Shown here piece after piece: positions 53,601 through 61,441 of a DNA stretch of 64,000 nt. Position numbers and translations under genes: made by a program. The stretch comes from Flavobacterium sp. LC2016-23 (GTDB taxonomy: Bacteria > Bacteroidota > Bacteroidia > Flavobacteriales > Flavobacteriaceae), in assembly GCF_009674775.1 (NCBI RefSeq), contig NZ_WKKE01000007.1:62001-126000 (forward strand). Reading direction: 5' to 3'. Under the pieces are notes generated by a model. That model was not told the origin of the DNA. It was given only the letters and a program-made list of their open reading frames with translations, and did not search any database. How positions within the stretch are numbered: position 1 is the first letter of the stretch; every line of letters starts with the position of its first letter.

Positions 53601-54326
53601 ATGAACGAAGAACGCTACCTATTATTCGATCAATACCTTCAGGATGAACTCACTCCTGATGAAAAAGCGAATTTTGAAAAACAAATCGCGGAGGATCCCG
53701 AATTTGCTGCCGAGTTCATGGCTTTCAAAACAGCGCAGCAGCAACTGGAACATAAATTCGGAATAGCAGCAGAAAGAGAAGCGTTCAAAGAAAATCTAAT
53801 GAAGATTTCGGATAAACATTTCCATAAAAATAAATCAAAAGTAATTGCCCTAAAACCTTGGAATTATGCCGTTGCAGCTTCTATTGTGATTTTGCTTGGT
53901 TTGTTCTTTTTTAATTATGGCAAAAATCCCGTTTATGAAGATTACAGCCAGCACGAACAGGCTTATTTTACAGAAAGGGGACATACCAATACTACTTTAA
54001 AACAAGCAGAAATAGCTTTTAATGCTGAAAAATATAAAGCTGCAATTCCGCTTTTTGAAAAACTATTAATGGAATCCAAAACGCCCGAAATTCAGTTTTT
54101 CTATGGTATTTCTTTATTAGAAGAAAACCAGTATAAAAAAGCAGAAAGTGTTTTTGAAGCGCTGCGATCAGGAACATCGGTATATAAAGAGAAAGCCACC
54201 TGGAATCTTGCGTTGTGTAAATTGAAGCAAAAAGATTATGCCGGATGCAAAAAAATCCTGCTCACCATTCCGCAGGATTATGAAGATTATGTAGCAGTAC
54301 AGCTCTTACTGAAAGATTTGGAGTAA
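53601..54326 (+). CDS. Membrane-anchored TPR protein, probable anti-sigma factor
   Basis: A 241-residue protein: an acidic cytosolic N-terminal region (1-50, ERYLLFDQYLQDELTPDEKA with FEKQIAEDPEFAAEF, the pattern of Bacteroidota anti-sigma domains that lack the zinc motif), a basic segment, one transmembrane helix (about 88-106, AVAASIVILLGLFFFN), and a periplasmic TPR domain (about 130-235, AEIAFNAEKYKAAIPLFEKL and following repeats). The gene starts two bases after the sigma gene. The layout fits an anti-sigma that senses the periplasm through its TPRs. It could receive its signal from the TPR-CHAT protease nearby, but this is inference. Confidence 0.7.
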   Translation: MNEERYLLFDQYLQDELTPDEKANFEKQIAEDPEFAAEFMAFKTAQQQLEHKFGIAAEREAFKENLMKISDKHFHKNKSKVIALKPWNYAVAASIVILLGLFFFNYGKNPVYEDYSQHEQAYFTERGHTNTTLKQAEIAFNAEKYKAAIPLFEKLLMESKTPEIQFFYGISLLEENQYKKAESVFEALRSGTSVYKEKATWNLALCKLKQKDYAGCKKILLTIPQDYEDYVAVQLLLKDLE

Positions 54327-54415
54327 GTCCGTCAAAATTTAGCATGTCATTTCGAAACGGGGAATTTCTTTAGGGAGATTCCTCGTTTTCATTTTGAGTT
54401 TATTGTCTTACGGAC
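54327..54415. repeat. GTCATTTCGA-type hairpin element
   Basis: GTCCGT/ACGGAC, CAAAAT/ATTTTG and GAAACG...GGAAT/ATTCC...CGTTTTC are complementary pairs around a TTTAGGGAG loop. The ATGTCATTTCGA word links it to the larger elements at 57625 and 60406. After it (54435-54510) there are CCGTGACAATCCG / CCGTGTCATCCGTG words of another array. Confidence 0.6.
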
Positions 54416-54526
54416 GAGAAGGATCCGTAACAAACCATCCATAAACCAGAAAACCCGTGACAATCCGCGTTTTCACGAAGTGAATCCGTGTCATCCGTGT
54501 CCCATTTACCACCCAAACCATTCAAA

Positions 54527-54558
54527 TTGGGAAAGTTTTTAATATTGTCGTAATTTTG
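54527..54558 (+). promoter_or_regulatory. Promoter of tatD
   Basis: TTG (54527-54529), 21 bases, TAATTTTG (54551-54558) fits the Bacteroidota consensus. Predicted RNA start is about 15 bases before the TTG start codon. Confidence 0.65.
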
Positions 54559-54579
54559 GCTTCTTAAAAATAAGTCCCA

Positions 54580-55359
54580 TTGAGCGCAACAACCATTATT
54601 ACCGATACACACACACATTTATACTCAGAAGAATTTGATCAGGACCGTGATGAAATGATCCAGAGAGCCATTACTGCCGGAGTAACCCGCTTTTTTATTC
54701 CCGCAATCGATGCTGCTGCAACGCAGTCGATGTATGAGCTGGAGAAAAACTATCCCGAAAATGTGTTTCTGATGATGGGGCTGCATCCCACTTACGTGAA
54801 AGACAATTACCTGGAGGAGCTGCAGCATGTGGAAACCGAATTAGCAAAAAGAAAATTTTATGCCATTGGAGAGATCGGAATCGATTTGTATTGGGATAAA
54901 ACACATCTGGCGGAGCAGCAACTTGCTTTCCGAAAACAAATTCAGTTAGCGAAACAGTATAAACTGCCCATCGTAATCCATTGCCGTGAAGCTTTCGATG
55001 AGATATTTGAAATTCTGGAAGAAGAAAAATCAGAAGATTTGTTTGGAATTTTCCATTGTTTTACCGGAACACACGAACAGGCTTTACAGGCCATATCTTA
55101 TAATATGAAACTCGGAATCGGTGGTGTGGCGACTTTTAAAAACGGAAAAATTGATCAGTTTTTAAAAGAGATCGATTTAAAACATATTGTTCTCGAAACT
55201 GATTCGCCTTATTTAGCGCCAATTCCGTATCGCGGAAAACGAAATGAAAGCAGTTATATTGTAAATGTTGTAGCAAAACTAGCTGATATTTATGATGTTT
55301 CCGAAGAAGAAATAGCAGCAATTACGACCCAAAATTCAAAAGACGTTTTCGGTATTTAA
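54580..55359 (+). CDS. tatD: TatD-family metal-dependent DNase
   Basis: A 259-residue TIM-barrel hydrolase with 3'-5' DNA exonuclease activity in known members. Metal-binding segments are in order: DTHTHL near the start, the Glu in AIGEIGIDLYWD, PIVIHCREAF, GIFHCFTGT and ETDSPYLAP. The start codon is TTG at 54580: an in-frame stop lies three codons upstream and the first ATG comes only after the essential DTHTH motif. Gene is followed by 60 bases and an acyltransferase gene. Confidence 0.92.
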   Translation: MSATTIITDTHTHLYSEEFDQDRDEMIQRAITAGVTRFFIPAIDAAATQSMYELEKNYPENVFLMMGLHPTYVKDNYLEELQHVETELAKRKFYAIGEIGIDLYWDKTHLAEQQLAFRKQIQLAKQYKLPIVIHCREAFDEIFEILEEEKSEDLFGIFHCFTGTHEQALQAISYNMKLGIGGVATFKNGKIDQFLKEIDLKHIVLETDSPYLAPIPYRGKRNESSYIVNVVAKLADIYDVSEEEIAAITTQNSKDVFGI

Positions 55360-55419
55360 CCCTGAACTTACAATACTTTAATTTTTTTTTTGTTCTTTTG
55401 CCCCCTAAAATAGATATTA

Positions 55420-56556
55420 ATGCAGAGATTTGATGCCATTCGACCGTTTTATGATTCAGAAATAAATGAAGCACTTCATGATGTTGTCAATCATCCGATG
55501 ATGAAAACCATGATGAACTTTACTTTTCCGGAAGTAGAAGATGAGGTTTGGAAAGAGCAGCTTAAAAAAACACATTCGATTCGTGATTTTCAATGCAACT
55601 TTATTTATAATACCATACAAAAAGTTCTTGAAAAAAGCTCAGAAGGCCTTACCACTTCAGGTTTTGATAAATTAGAAAAAAACACATCGTACTTATTTAT
55701 TTCGAACCACAGAGATATTCTCTTGGATACCACTTTATTAAATGTTTGCCTTTTTGAACATGGTTTAGTCATGACCGCATCGGCTATCGGAGATAACCTG
55801 GTTAAAAAAGCATTTTTGAGCACATTGGCAAAACTGAACAGAAACTTTTTGGTTTTAAGAGGTTTAACGCCAAGAGAAATGCTGCAGAGTTCTAAATTAT
55901 TATCCGAATACATGGGGCAATTATTGCTTCGTGAAAATCGTTCGGTTTGGATTGCCCAAAGAGAAGGCCGTACCAAAGACGGAAATGACGAAACGAATCC
56001 CGGAGTACTGAAAATGATCGGAATGGGTTCTGATGAAGCCAATCTGATGGACTATTTTAAGAAAATAAAAATTGTTCCCGTTTCTATTTCATACGAATAC
56101 GATCCTACCGATGTGCTGAAAATGCCGCAATTAATGGCAGAAGCCAACAACGAAGTTTATATCAAGGATAAAAACGAAGATTTCATGACCATTTTAAGTG
56201 GTATTATGGGAACTAAAAAGAGAATACATATTTCTGTTGGCGATGTTTTAAACACGGAAATTGATCAGATTGTAGCCGAGAATGATAATGCCAACAAGCA
56301 AATTCAGGCATTGGCGCAGGTAATTGATGATTCTATTCTGAAAAATTACCAATTATGGCCGACTAATTTTATTGCTTACGATATTTTAAACCAAACAAAT
56401 AAGTTTGCACATCTGTACAAAGAAAACGAAAAATCGCTTTTTGAACGCCGTTTAGAAATACGAATCGGAAGTGATAATCCTGTGACCAGACAAGGATTTT
56501 TATCTATGTATGCCAATCCGGTTGTCAATAAACTAAAATATCAGGATGTCATCTAA
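55420..56556 (+). CDS. PlsC-like glycerolipid acyltransferase
   Basis: A 378-residue acyltransferase of the lysophosphatidic-acid type. The catalytic block FISNHRDILLDTTLLN has the His and a downstream Asp, but with an H-x5-D spacing (H-RDILL-D), or H-x-D, rather than the textbook H-x4-D; the form NHRDI(V/L)LD is what Bacteroidota homologues carry. WIAQREGRTKDG matches the second, phosphate-binding block. No strong transmembrane helix; membrane association is probably peripheral. It overlaps the asparaginase gene by 11 bases. Confidence 0.8.
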   Translation: MQRFDAIRPFYDSEINEALHDVVNHPMMKTMMNFTFPEVEDEVWKEQLKKTHSIRDFQCNFIYNTIQKVLEKSSEGLTTSGFDKLEKNTSYLFISNHRDILLDTTLLNVCLFEHGLVMTASAIGDNLVKKAFLSTLAKLNRNFLVLRGLTPREMLQSSKLLSEYMGQLLLRENRSVWIAQREGRTKDGNDETNPGVLKMIGMGSDEANLMDYFKKIKIVPVSISYEYDPTDVLKMPQLMAEANNEVYIKDKNEDFMTILSGIMGTKKRIHISVGDVLNTEIDQIVAENDNANKQIQALAQVIDDSILKNYQLWPTNFIAYDILNQTNKFAHLYKENEKSLFERRLEIRIGSDNPVTRQGFLSMYANPVVNKLKYQDVI

Positions 56557-57577
56557 AGCTAAAATACTTTTAATTTATACCGGAGGAACCATCGGTATGA
56601 GTAAGGATTTTGAGACAGGAGCACTCAAAGCTTTCAACTTTAGTAAACTATTGCAAAAAATCCCGGAGTTAAAACAACTGGATTGTGAAATCGAAACGGT
56701 TTCATTTGAAAACCCAATCGATTCCTCGAATATGAATCCGGAGATGTGGGCCAAAATGGCCACGATTATCGAGGAGAATTATTTGGCTTTTGACGGTTTT
56801 GTAGTTTTGCATGGTTCCGATACCATGTCTTATTCGGCTTCAGCATTGAGTTTTATGCTGGAAAATTTAGCCAAACCCGTAATCTTTACCGGATCACAGC
56901 TGCCAATAGGGGATTTGCGTACCGATGCTAAAGAAAACCTGATCACCGCCATTCAGATTGCTTCATTACAGGAAAATGACAAACCCGTAATCCATGAAGT
57001 CTGTCTGTATTTTGAATATAAATTATACCGCGGCAACCGCACTTCTAAAGTAAACGCAGAACATTTCAGGGCTTTTACGGCACCCAATTATCCTGAATTG
57101 GTAGAATCAGGCGTACATCTTAAATTAAATTCCCATTTGTTCCTTCCCGTAAAAACCGATGCAAAATTATTGGTGCATAAGAATTTAGACAATCATGTGG
57201 CCATTGTAAAAATGTTTCCCGGAATGAGCGAAATTGTTTTGGGATCGATCCTGTCAACGCCAAACCTAAAAGGAATTGTTCTGGAAACCTACGGTTCCGG
57301 AAATGCCCCGACCGAAGAATGGTTTTTAAGCCTGATTCAGAAAGCAATCCAATCCGGCCTGCATATCGTAAATGTGACGCAGTGTTCCGGCGGAAGCGTC
57401 AATATGGGACAATATGAAACCAGTACGGCACTCAAAGAATTAGGGGTAATTTCAGGTAAAGACATCACAACGGAAGCGGCTATTACAAAACTAATGTACC
57501 TGTTAGGTCATGAAATAGAAGCAAAAAACTTCAAAACTATTTTTGAAACTTCTTTACGCGGGGAGATTTCATTATAA
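56546..57577 (+). CDS. ansA: Type I L-asparaginase
   Basis: Hydrolyses L-asparagine to aspartate and ammonia in the cytosol (343 residues, no signal peptide). Catalytic Thr is in YTGGTIGM, and the second conserved block is VVLHGSDTMSYSA with Thr and Asp; TGSQLPIGDLRTDA is the type I form of the following loop. The C-terminal domain contains VNVTQCSGGSVNMGQYE. Its ATG lies inside the end of the acyltransferase gene (11-base overlap), so the two are translated together. No terminator; a palindromic repeat element follows. Confidence 0.94.
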   Translation: MSSKAKILLIYTGGTIGMSKDFETGALKAFNFSKLLQKIPELKQLDCEIETVSFENPIDSSNMNPEMWAKMATIIEENYLAFDGFVVLHGSDTMSYSASALSFMLENLAKPVIFTGSQLPIGDLRTDAKENLITAIQIASLQENDKPVIHEVCLYFEYKLYRGNRTSKVNAEHFRAFTAPNYPELVESGVHLKLNSHLFLPVKTDAKLLVHKNLDNHVAIVKMFPGMSEIVLGSILSTPNLKGIVLETYGSGNAPTEEWFLSLIQKAIQSGLHIVNVTQCSGGSVNMGQYETSTALKELGVISGKDITTEAAITKLMYLLGHEIEAKNFKTIFETSLRGEISL

Positions 57578-57591
57578 AAAAACAATATTTT

Positions 57592-57937
57592 AAATTCCAA
57601 ATTCCAAAACGGATCACTCAAAGTTTGTCATTTCGACGTAAGGGAGACCCGAGCGAGAGAGCTTATAGACAAAGTAAATTACACAAGTAACTCCATTCCT
57701 AAAATGGCAATTGTTATAGAATTCCGAACGTGATTTTTTCCCATAGAGGTGATGTAAGCTCATTTAATTCGCATGGTTTGTCATTTCGACCGAAGGGAGA
57801 AATCACACTAGATGATCGACAAAGATTGGCGATTATAGGTACGGAGTTACTTGTGTGATTTACTTCGTCTATTCGCTGTCGCTCGGGTCTCCCTTCGGTC
57901 GAAATGACAAGATTGTGAACAATTGGAATTTGGAATT
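57592..57937. repeat. Large composite palindromic repeat (MITE-like)
   Basis: The outermost pair AAATTCCAAATTCCAA (about 57592) / TTGGAATTTGGAATTT (about 57921) encloses a left arm (57625-57694) and right arm (57843-57910) that are about 68-base imperfect inverted copies beginning TTGTCATTTCGAC and ending GTCGAAATGACAA. In the middle lies another partial copy (from 57778) with GACCGAAGGGAGAAATCACA. No ORF. A 16-base internal core (CGACAAAGATTGGCGA) is shared, inverted, with the element at 60406. This fills the 390-base gap between ansA and the MFS gene. Confidence 0.85.
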
Positions 57938-57967
57938 TATTCAGATCGCTACCAAAATTGGAATTTA

Positions 57968-59203
57968 TCAATCCTTATAACGTACCGGACAAGTTTCTAA
58001 ATCTTCTTCAACAGCTTTGTTGTTTTTGTAATACACGTAAACAATCACCGAAAGAATACAGATGATACCCTGAATTGCCACCGTAGTTCGCACACCAAGA
58101 GAGTGGGAGAGATACCCGATAATCAAACTTCCCACAGGAATCATTCCCTGATACGCCATCAGGTAATAACTAATACTTCTGGATCGCATATTGACGGCAC
58201 TTTGTGTCTGAATATAAATGTTGATCGATGAGGTTTGTCCCATCATTCCGAGACCGCTCAGCGTCATGCAGATTAGTGCAATGGTCAGACTGTTTGAAAT
58301 GGCGAGGATAATAATGCTGAAACCGAGCAATAAACTCGACGCAATCATTATTTTATTCATGTTTTTGGACGATTTCAGGTTGGCAAGATAAATCGCGGAG
58401 AGCACAGAACCAATCCCCGCGGCACTTTCGAACCAGCTAAAAGTCTGGGCATTTCCGCTAAAGATATCTTTGGCAAAAACAGGCATAAGCGTGTTGAAAG
58501 AAATGACAAATAAACTACTGCACATTAACATCAAGAGCATTCGGGCCATTTCGGTTTCTTTTTTGACGTAATCAAGGCCTTCTATCAGATCGTCCAGCAT
58601 TTTAAGTTTATGCTCCGCTTTGATATGGGGTGTGATTTTCATCAGTAGCAATGAAATCAGAACCGGAATATAACTAATGAAATTTCCAATAAAGCAAATG
58701 TCTTCTCCATACTGGTGCAGAATAATTCCGGCCAGGGCTGGACCGGCAATTCGGGCGAAGTTGTTCAGCGTTGAATTAAGTGCTACGGCATTGGGTAAAT
58801 CTTCTTTGTCATTGACGATATCAATCATCATGGTTTGTCGGCAGGTCATGTCAAACGCATTGATAATACCCTGAACAAGACTCAATGCCAGAATAAAGTT
58901 GATGTTGTATATTTTCAGGTAAATAAGCAAAGCCAGTGCACCCGCCTGAAGCATGGCCAGTGATTGTAAAATCATCATGGAGCGGTGTCTGTCGTAACGG
59001 CCGATAATACTTCCGGCCACAGGTGCTAAAAATAAGGAGGGAATCATGCTCAGAAAAGTAGCCAGTCCCAGTAAGAAAACAGATCCTGTGATGCTGTAGA
59101 CCATCCAGCTGACCGCAGTTTTCTGCATCCAGGTCCCAATAACCGAAACCGACTGACCGTAAAAGAATAATTTGAAGTTTTTTGATTTTAACGCCTTAAA
59201 CAT
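57968..59203 (-). CDS. MFS transporter (EntS-like exporter)
   Basis: A 411-residue, 12-helix protein of the MFS_3/EntS group. The N-terminal FKALKSKNFKLFFYGQSVSV...TWMQ and FGAPVAGSIIGRYDRHR-type motif A region (APVAGSIIGRYDRHRSMMIL) are typical, as is the CRQTMMIDIV loop between helices 4 and 5. Substrate is unknown; the group includes siderophore and drug exporters. It is divergent from a LysR gene with a 91-base AT-rich gap that probably contains the shared operator. Confidence 0.85.
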   Translation of the reverse strand: MFKALKSKNFKLFFYGQSVSVIGTWMQKTAVSWMVYSITGSVFLLGLATFLSMIPSLFLAPVAGSIIGRYDRHRSMMILQSLAMLQAGALALLIYLKIYNINFILALSLVQGIINAFDMTCRQTMMIDIVNDKEDLPNAVALNSTLNNFARIAGPALAGIILHQYGEDICFIGNFISYIPVLISLLLMKITPHIKAEHKLKMLDDLIEGLDYVKKETEMARMLLMLMCSSLFVISFNTLMPVFAKDIFSGNAQTFSWFESAAGIGSVLSAIYLANLKSSKNMNKIMIASSLLLGFSIIILAISNSLTIALICMTLSGLGMMGQTSSINIYIQTQSAVNMRSRSISYYLMAYQGMIPVGSLIIGYLSHSLGVRTTVAIQGIICILSVIVYVYYKNNKAVEEDLETCPVRYKD

Positions 59204-59294
59204 AACCCTTGCTGTTTTTTTACAAAGTTCGGGATTATGATTTCATTAGAAAAATTAATAATTTTACTGATAATAAGTAGAAAAAATTATCAAT

Positions 59295-60164
59295 ATGGAA
59301 ATCTATCAACTACAGTATTTTATTAAAACGGCTGAGGTACTTCATTTTACAAAAGCCGCCGAGCTGTGTTTTGTTACGCAATCCGGATTATCGCAACAGA
59401 TCAAAAAACTCGAAGAAGAACTCGGAATGCCTTTGTTTATCCGGATCGGAAAAAAAGTACAGCTTACCGAAGCCGGATCTGTTTTCCTGATTCATGCCAA
59501 GCAGGTCATCGAAAAGGTACAAAACGGAAAGCAGGCCATCGACGATTTAAACGAAATGATTGGCGGCGAACTTCGGGTAGGCGTAACGTATATTTTCGGA
59601 CTTTTGATTTTGCCGGTAATCAATTCCTTTGCAAAAAGGTATCAAAACCTCAAAATTGTAGTCGAGTATGGCACAACAGAAGCTCTGGAACAAAAACTAA
59701 TGAACAACGAACTGGATTTGGTGCTGGTAATTTCGTCACACGAAATAGAGCTTACGATCCAGAAAGTGCCTTTGTTTACTTCGCACATGGTCATGGCGGT
59801 TTCAAAATCGCATCCTTTGGCAGTTCTGGATAAAATTGCCTTTAAGAAAATAGAAGAAATTCAGCTTATTTTACCCGGAAAAGGCTCCAATTCCAGGGAA
59901 TTTGTAGAAGGGCTGTTTCTAAAACACAACATGAAACCCAAAATCGCCATAGAGTTAAATTCCATTCACGCTTTGCTGCAAATGGTTGAGAACAGTGACT
60001 GGGCGACGATAGTGGCAGAAAAAGCCTTAAAAGGCTGGGATAACCTCAAATCGATTCAGATTACGGGAGTTCCGACCAAAAGAGATTCGTTTATGCTGAC
60101 GATTGGCGGTTACCAGAAAAAGGCCGTAAAACTGTTTATGGAAGAGTTTCGAAAAAGCATCTAA
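59295..60164 (+). CDS. LysR-family transcriptional regulator
   Basis: A 289-residue regulator. The winged helix-turn-helix (1-60) shows EIYQLQYFIKTAEVLHFTKA then LCFVTQSGLSQQIKKLEEEL and LFIRIGKKVQLTEAG, a classical LysR N-terminus; the C-terminal substrate-binding domain (about 90-289) begins GELRVGVTYIFG. Divergent from the MFS gene at 59203, which it likely controls together with its own expression; an AT-rich T-N11-A-type site could be in the 91-base gap but none is convincing. Confidence 0.9.
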   Translation: MEIYQLQYFIKTAEVLHFTKAAELCFVTQSGLSQQIKKLEEELGMPLFIRIGKKVQLTEAGSVFLIHAKQVIEKVQNGKQAIDDLNEMIGGELRVGVTYIFGLLILPVINSFAKRYQNLKIVVEYGTTEALEQKLMNNELDLVLVISSHEIELTIQKVPLFTSHMVMAVSKSHPLAVLDKIAFKKIEEIQLILPGKGSNSREFVEGLFLKHNMKPKIAIELNSIHALLQMVENSDWATIVAEKALKGWDNLKSIQITGVPTKRDSFMLTIGGYQKKAVKLFMEEFRKSI

Positions 60165-60223
60165 AGAATATTAGATTTTACTTTTGTAAGTCATTTTTTT
60201 TTGTGTTATTTGCAAACCGAAAT

Positions 60224-60310
60224 AGAGAGGTGTCCGAGTGGTTGAAGGAGCTAGCCTGGAAAGCTAGTATATGGGTAACTGTATCGAGGGTTCGAATCCC
60301 TTCCTCTCTG
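60224..60310 (+). tRNA. tRNA-Ser (anticodon GGA)
   Basis: The 87-base cloverleaf has acceptor stem AGAGAGG/CCTCTCT, a type II long variable arm, anticodon stem CTAGC/GCTAG with loop CTGGAAA (anticodon GGA, reading TCC/TCT), and T arm GAGGGTTCGAATCCCTT. The CCA end is not encoded (G followed by CAA). Confidence 0.95.
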
Positions 60311-60319
60311 CAAAATTAG

Positions 60320-60355
60320 AAACCCTTGTGAAGTTTAATTCACAAGGGTTTTTTT
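60320..60355 (+). terminator. Terminator after tRNA-Ser
   Basis: AAACCCTTGTGAA and TTCACAAGGGTTT (13-base perfect stem, 6-base loop) followed by T residues. Confidence 0.92.
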
Positions 60356-60405
60356 ATGGAATAATCTTTTTTATTAAAATAATAACAAAGTTGGTGTTGT
60401 ACAGT

Positions 60406-60507
60406 TTGTCATTTCGACGAAGGAGAAATCACACCAGAAACTCCTTACTGAAAGTCGCCAATCTTTGTCGAATTACGAATGTGATTTCTCCTTCGTCGAA
60501 ATGACAA
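60406..60507. repeat. MITE-like palindrome with 28-base perfect terminal repeats
   Basis: TTGTCATTTCGACGAAGGAG... (28 bases, 60406-60433) is matched exactly by its complement at 60480-60507; the 46-base centre contains TCGCCAATCTTTGTCG, the inverse of the core in the 57592 element. No ORF inside. Confidence 0.9.
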
Positions 60508-60587
60508 TATTGCGGATATAAAATTAATTGGACCACCAATTTAACAACTAATAAAATCAACATCAAACCACCAAAATCCCTGACAAT

Positions 60588-60668
60588 ATGGCAAAAAAAG
60601 ACCAAATCTACCCAAAATCTACAATAAAGTTCACGTATAGGAGTGACGGAGCGGTGACGGAGGAGTGA
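60588..60668 (+). CDS. Possible 26-residue ORF running into the TGACG repeats
   Basis: ATG at 60588 opens MAKKDQIYPKSTIKFTYRSD, ending GAVTEE at a TGA that is itself part of the third TGACG repeat. The peptide looks like the start of a basic protein. It may be the stub of a gene whose rest has been lost or a small peptide; no family recognised. Confidence 0.2.
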   Translation: MAKKDQIYPKSTIKFTYRSDGAVTEE

Positions 60669-60692
60669 CGGTAACGTGACGGAGAAATGACG
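60640..60692. repeat. Five TGACG words at an exact 11-base period
   Basis: TGACG occurs at 60644, 60655, 60666, 60677 and 60688, each 11 bases apart, mostly as G(T/A)GTGACGG. The spacing puts all copies on one face of the helix. They lie 116 bases from the end of the XRE gene, in the 497-base gap 60311-60807 that also holds the tRNA terminator, the palindrome at 60406 and a terminator at 60754. Confidence 0.8.
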
Positions 60693-60753
60693 TATGAAAA
60701 ATACAATGTCAAACTGTCAGAATTAAGAAGGAAGTCCATGTTTTTTAAACAAA

Positions 60754-60777
60754 AAAGAGACCGATCAGGGTCTCTTT
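60754..60777 (-). terminator. Terminator of the XRE gene
   Basis: AAAGAGACC and GGTCTCTTT with a 6-base loop; a T run follows on the leftward strand, 31 bases after the XRE stop. Confidence 0.85.
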
Positions 60778-60807
60778 ACATAGTATTATTTGTGTTTTAA
60801 AAAAGGG

Positions 60808-61200
60808 TTATTTCCCTTTCGCAATTTCTCTGAATATTTCGTTTTTTTCTTTTTCGGCTTGTACCAAACGTTCGTAAAGTTCGACTACTTTATCTAAAGG
60901 ATTGAAGGTGCAATTATTAAGGTGATTGCCCATATTGAAAGTTCCCTGATCATAATTATTATTAAAATAATTGATTACGGCTTCATCTGAAAAATTCTTT
61001 ATCGCTTCTACAGTTACGCCAAGGGCTTTTGCCACTTCTTTAAGTTTTTCTTCGTCAATCGTCTCGCTGTTCTCGATAATCGAAACGGCCTGTTGGTTGG
61101 TACCTAAAGCTTGTGCCAGTGCTTCCTGCTTCATGTCTTTAAGTTCACGAATTCGGCTGATTTTTCGGCCTATGTGATTTGGTTTTGTTGCTGTGCTCAT
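60808..61200 (-). CDS. XRE-family helix-turn-helix regulator
   Basis: A 130-residue regulator with a Cro/C1-type DNA-binding domain (about 10-68: GRKISRIRELKDMKQEALAQ, ALGTNQQAVSIIENS, ALGVTVEAIKNF). The C-terminal half (about 75-130) has an Asn-rich stretch (INYFNNNYDQGTFNMGNHLNN) and a coiled-coil end (ELYERLVQAEKEKNEIFREI) likely for oligomerisation. Such proteins are common singletons in Flavobacteriia. Target unknown; the phased TGACG repeats downstream and the polyamine cluster divergent from it are candidates only by proximity. Confidence 0.85.
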   Translation of the reverse strand: MSTATKPNHIGRKISRIRELKDMKQEALAQALGTNQQAVSIIENSETIDEEKLKEVAKALGVTVEAIKNFSDEAVINYFNNNYDQGTFNMGNHLNNCTFNPLDKVVELYERLVQAEKEKNEIFREIAKGK

Positions 61201-61441
61201 GATTCAAAGATATTAAAATTCTTTAAGATATATATTTTAGTAAAAACAGGTTTATTTTGTAAGATATGCTTTTCAATTTTATGCAAAAGTACTGTTTTTT
61301 ACAGAAATACAGCGCCTCAAAAACATTAAAATTGTATTTGAAAACAGTAGAGCGATGACGCTTTTTAAATCTTATTTTTATGTTAAAATTATTAAATAAA
61401 TTATTCTATATTTGGATCCTTTTGTTACCTAAATAACTGTA

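Noticed and set aside
57592..60507. Insertion sequences with transposase
   Set aside because: No transposase frame exists inside or next to the inverted repeats; they are non-autonomous palindromes.
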